This document shows positions 63,912 through 64,000 of a DNA stretch of 64,000 nt, piece by piece. Within the stretch, counting starts at the first letter, position 1. Each line of letters starts with the position of its first letter. Source of the stretch: JAFKFI01 sp963795435 (lineage in GTDB: Bacteria > Pseudomonadota > Alphaproteobacteria > Acetobacterales > Acetobacteraceae); contig CAWCHV010000007.1 of the NCBI GenBank assembly GCA_963795435.1, forward strand, positions 1,240,001 to 1,304,000, in the 5' to 3' direction. Under the pieces are notes generated by a model. That model did not search any database, was not told the DNA's origin, and saw only the letters and a program-made list of their open reading frames with translations. A program made the position numbers and the translations under genes.

Positions 63912-64000
63912 TGGGGCGATCCTCCGGGACGGACGCTGACCGCGCGACCCTGATCGGCGCGCGCTTCGGGCCGGTGACGGACGGAAAGAGCTGGCAGGCC

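Noticed and set aside
63912..64000. Possible gene start on the plus strand near the right edge
   Set aside because: An open frame (DADRATLIGARFGPVTDGK) is visible from a TTG, but it is too short and unrecognised to support.

Overview
The window is GC-rich, gene-dense DNA from an alphaproteobacterial chromosome. A Rhodospirillales member, probably Acetobacteraceae, is the best guess. This rests on gene content and order: an Lrp/trxB/LysR block, rplM-rpsI-argC, hom next to an AlaC-type aminotransferase, petABC, class I phaC, an S9 protein with an N-terminal extension, and an envC-ctpA-polysaccharide deacetylase-rppH cluster. The genus cannot be named from sequence alone. Almost everything is housekeeping or metabolic. 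The only mobile DNA seen is a decayed patch at the right edge.

Layout. 1-5.4 kb: partial glycosyltransferase, Lrp-type regulator, trxB, LysR regulator, a likely trans-acting sRNA with a strong terminator, a frameshifted small gene and an RMND1-like membrane protein. 5.4-16.8 kb: a long minus-strand run that starts with a PotD-type periplasmic binding protein and continues with ATPase, glutathione S-transferase, two permeases, two tandem class-I aminotransferases, an acetyltransferase, a GH5-type glycosidase, a PLP decarboxylase and an alcohol dehydrogenase. Two dispersed inverted repeats sit inside this run and have become coding. 16.9-31 kb: small lipoprotein, DUF2934 protein, tRNA-Glu, recJ-glpX, hom-alaC, OmpA-like lipoprotein, phaC, a methyltransferase/DUF5672 pair, gamma-carbonic anhydrase, argC and rpsI/rplM.

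31-43.5 kb: an IlvD/Edd dehydratase preceded by a clean palindromic operator, a Rossmann protein, an M20 amidohydrolase, and a complete assimilatory sulfate reduction locus. The locus has cysI, cysJ, cobA and a siroheme precorrin-2 dehydrogenase on one strand. Divergent from them are a 50-residue membrane peptide, cysH, cysD and a CysN fused to a DUF2061 membrane domain. 43.5-47.9 kb: a three-subunit molybdenum hydroxylase of PaoABC type and a PEP-CTERM protein. 48-54.2 kb: gpmI and the cell-envelope cluster. 54.2-62.9 kb: DUF4169, dienelactone hydrolase, DUF3309, mtnP, the cytochrome bc1 operon, hemF and an EmrAB-type efflux pair. 63-64 kb: an internally deleted IS5-type transposase and a broken phage terminase small-subunit-like gene.

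The most striking feature of the sequence is a series of seven single-base insertions in six otherwise well-conserved genes, including cytochrome b, cysD (twice) and an M20 hydrolase. In every case, dropping one base restores the family's normal sequence. I read these as probable sequencing or assembly insertions, but they must be checked because, if real, they would knock out core functions.
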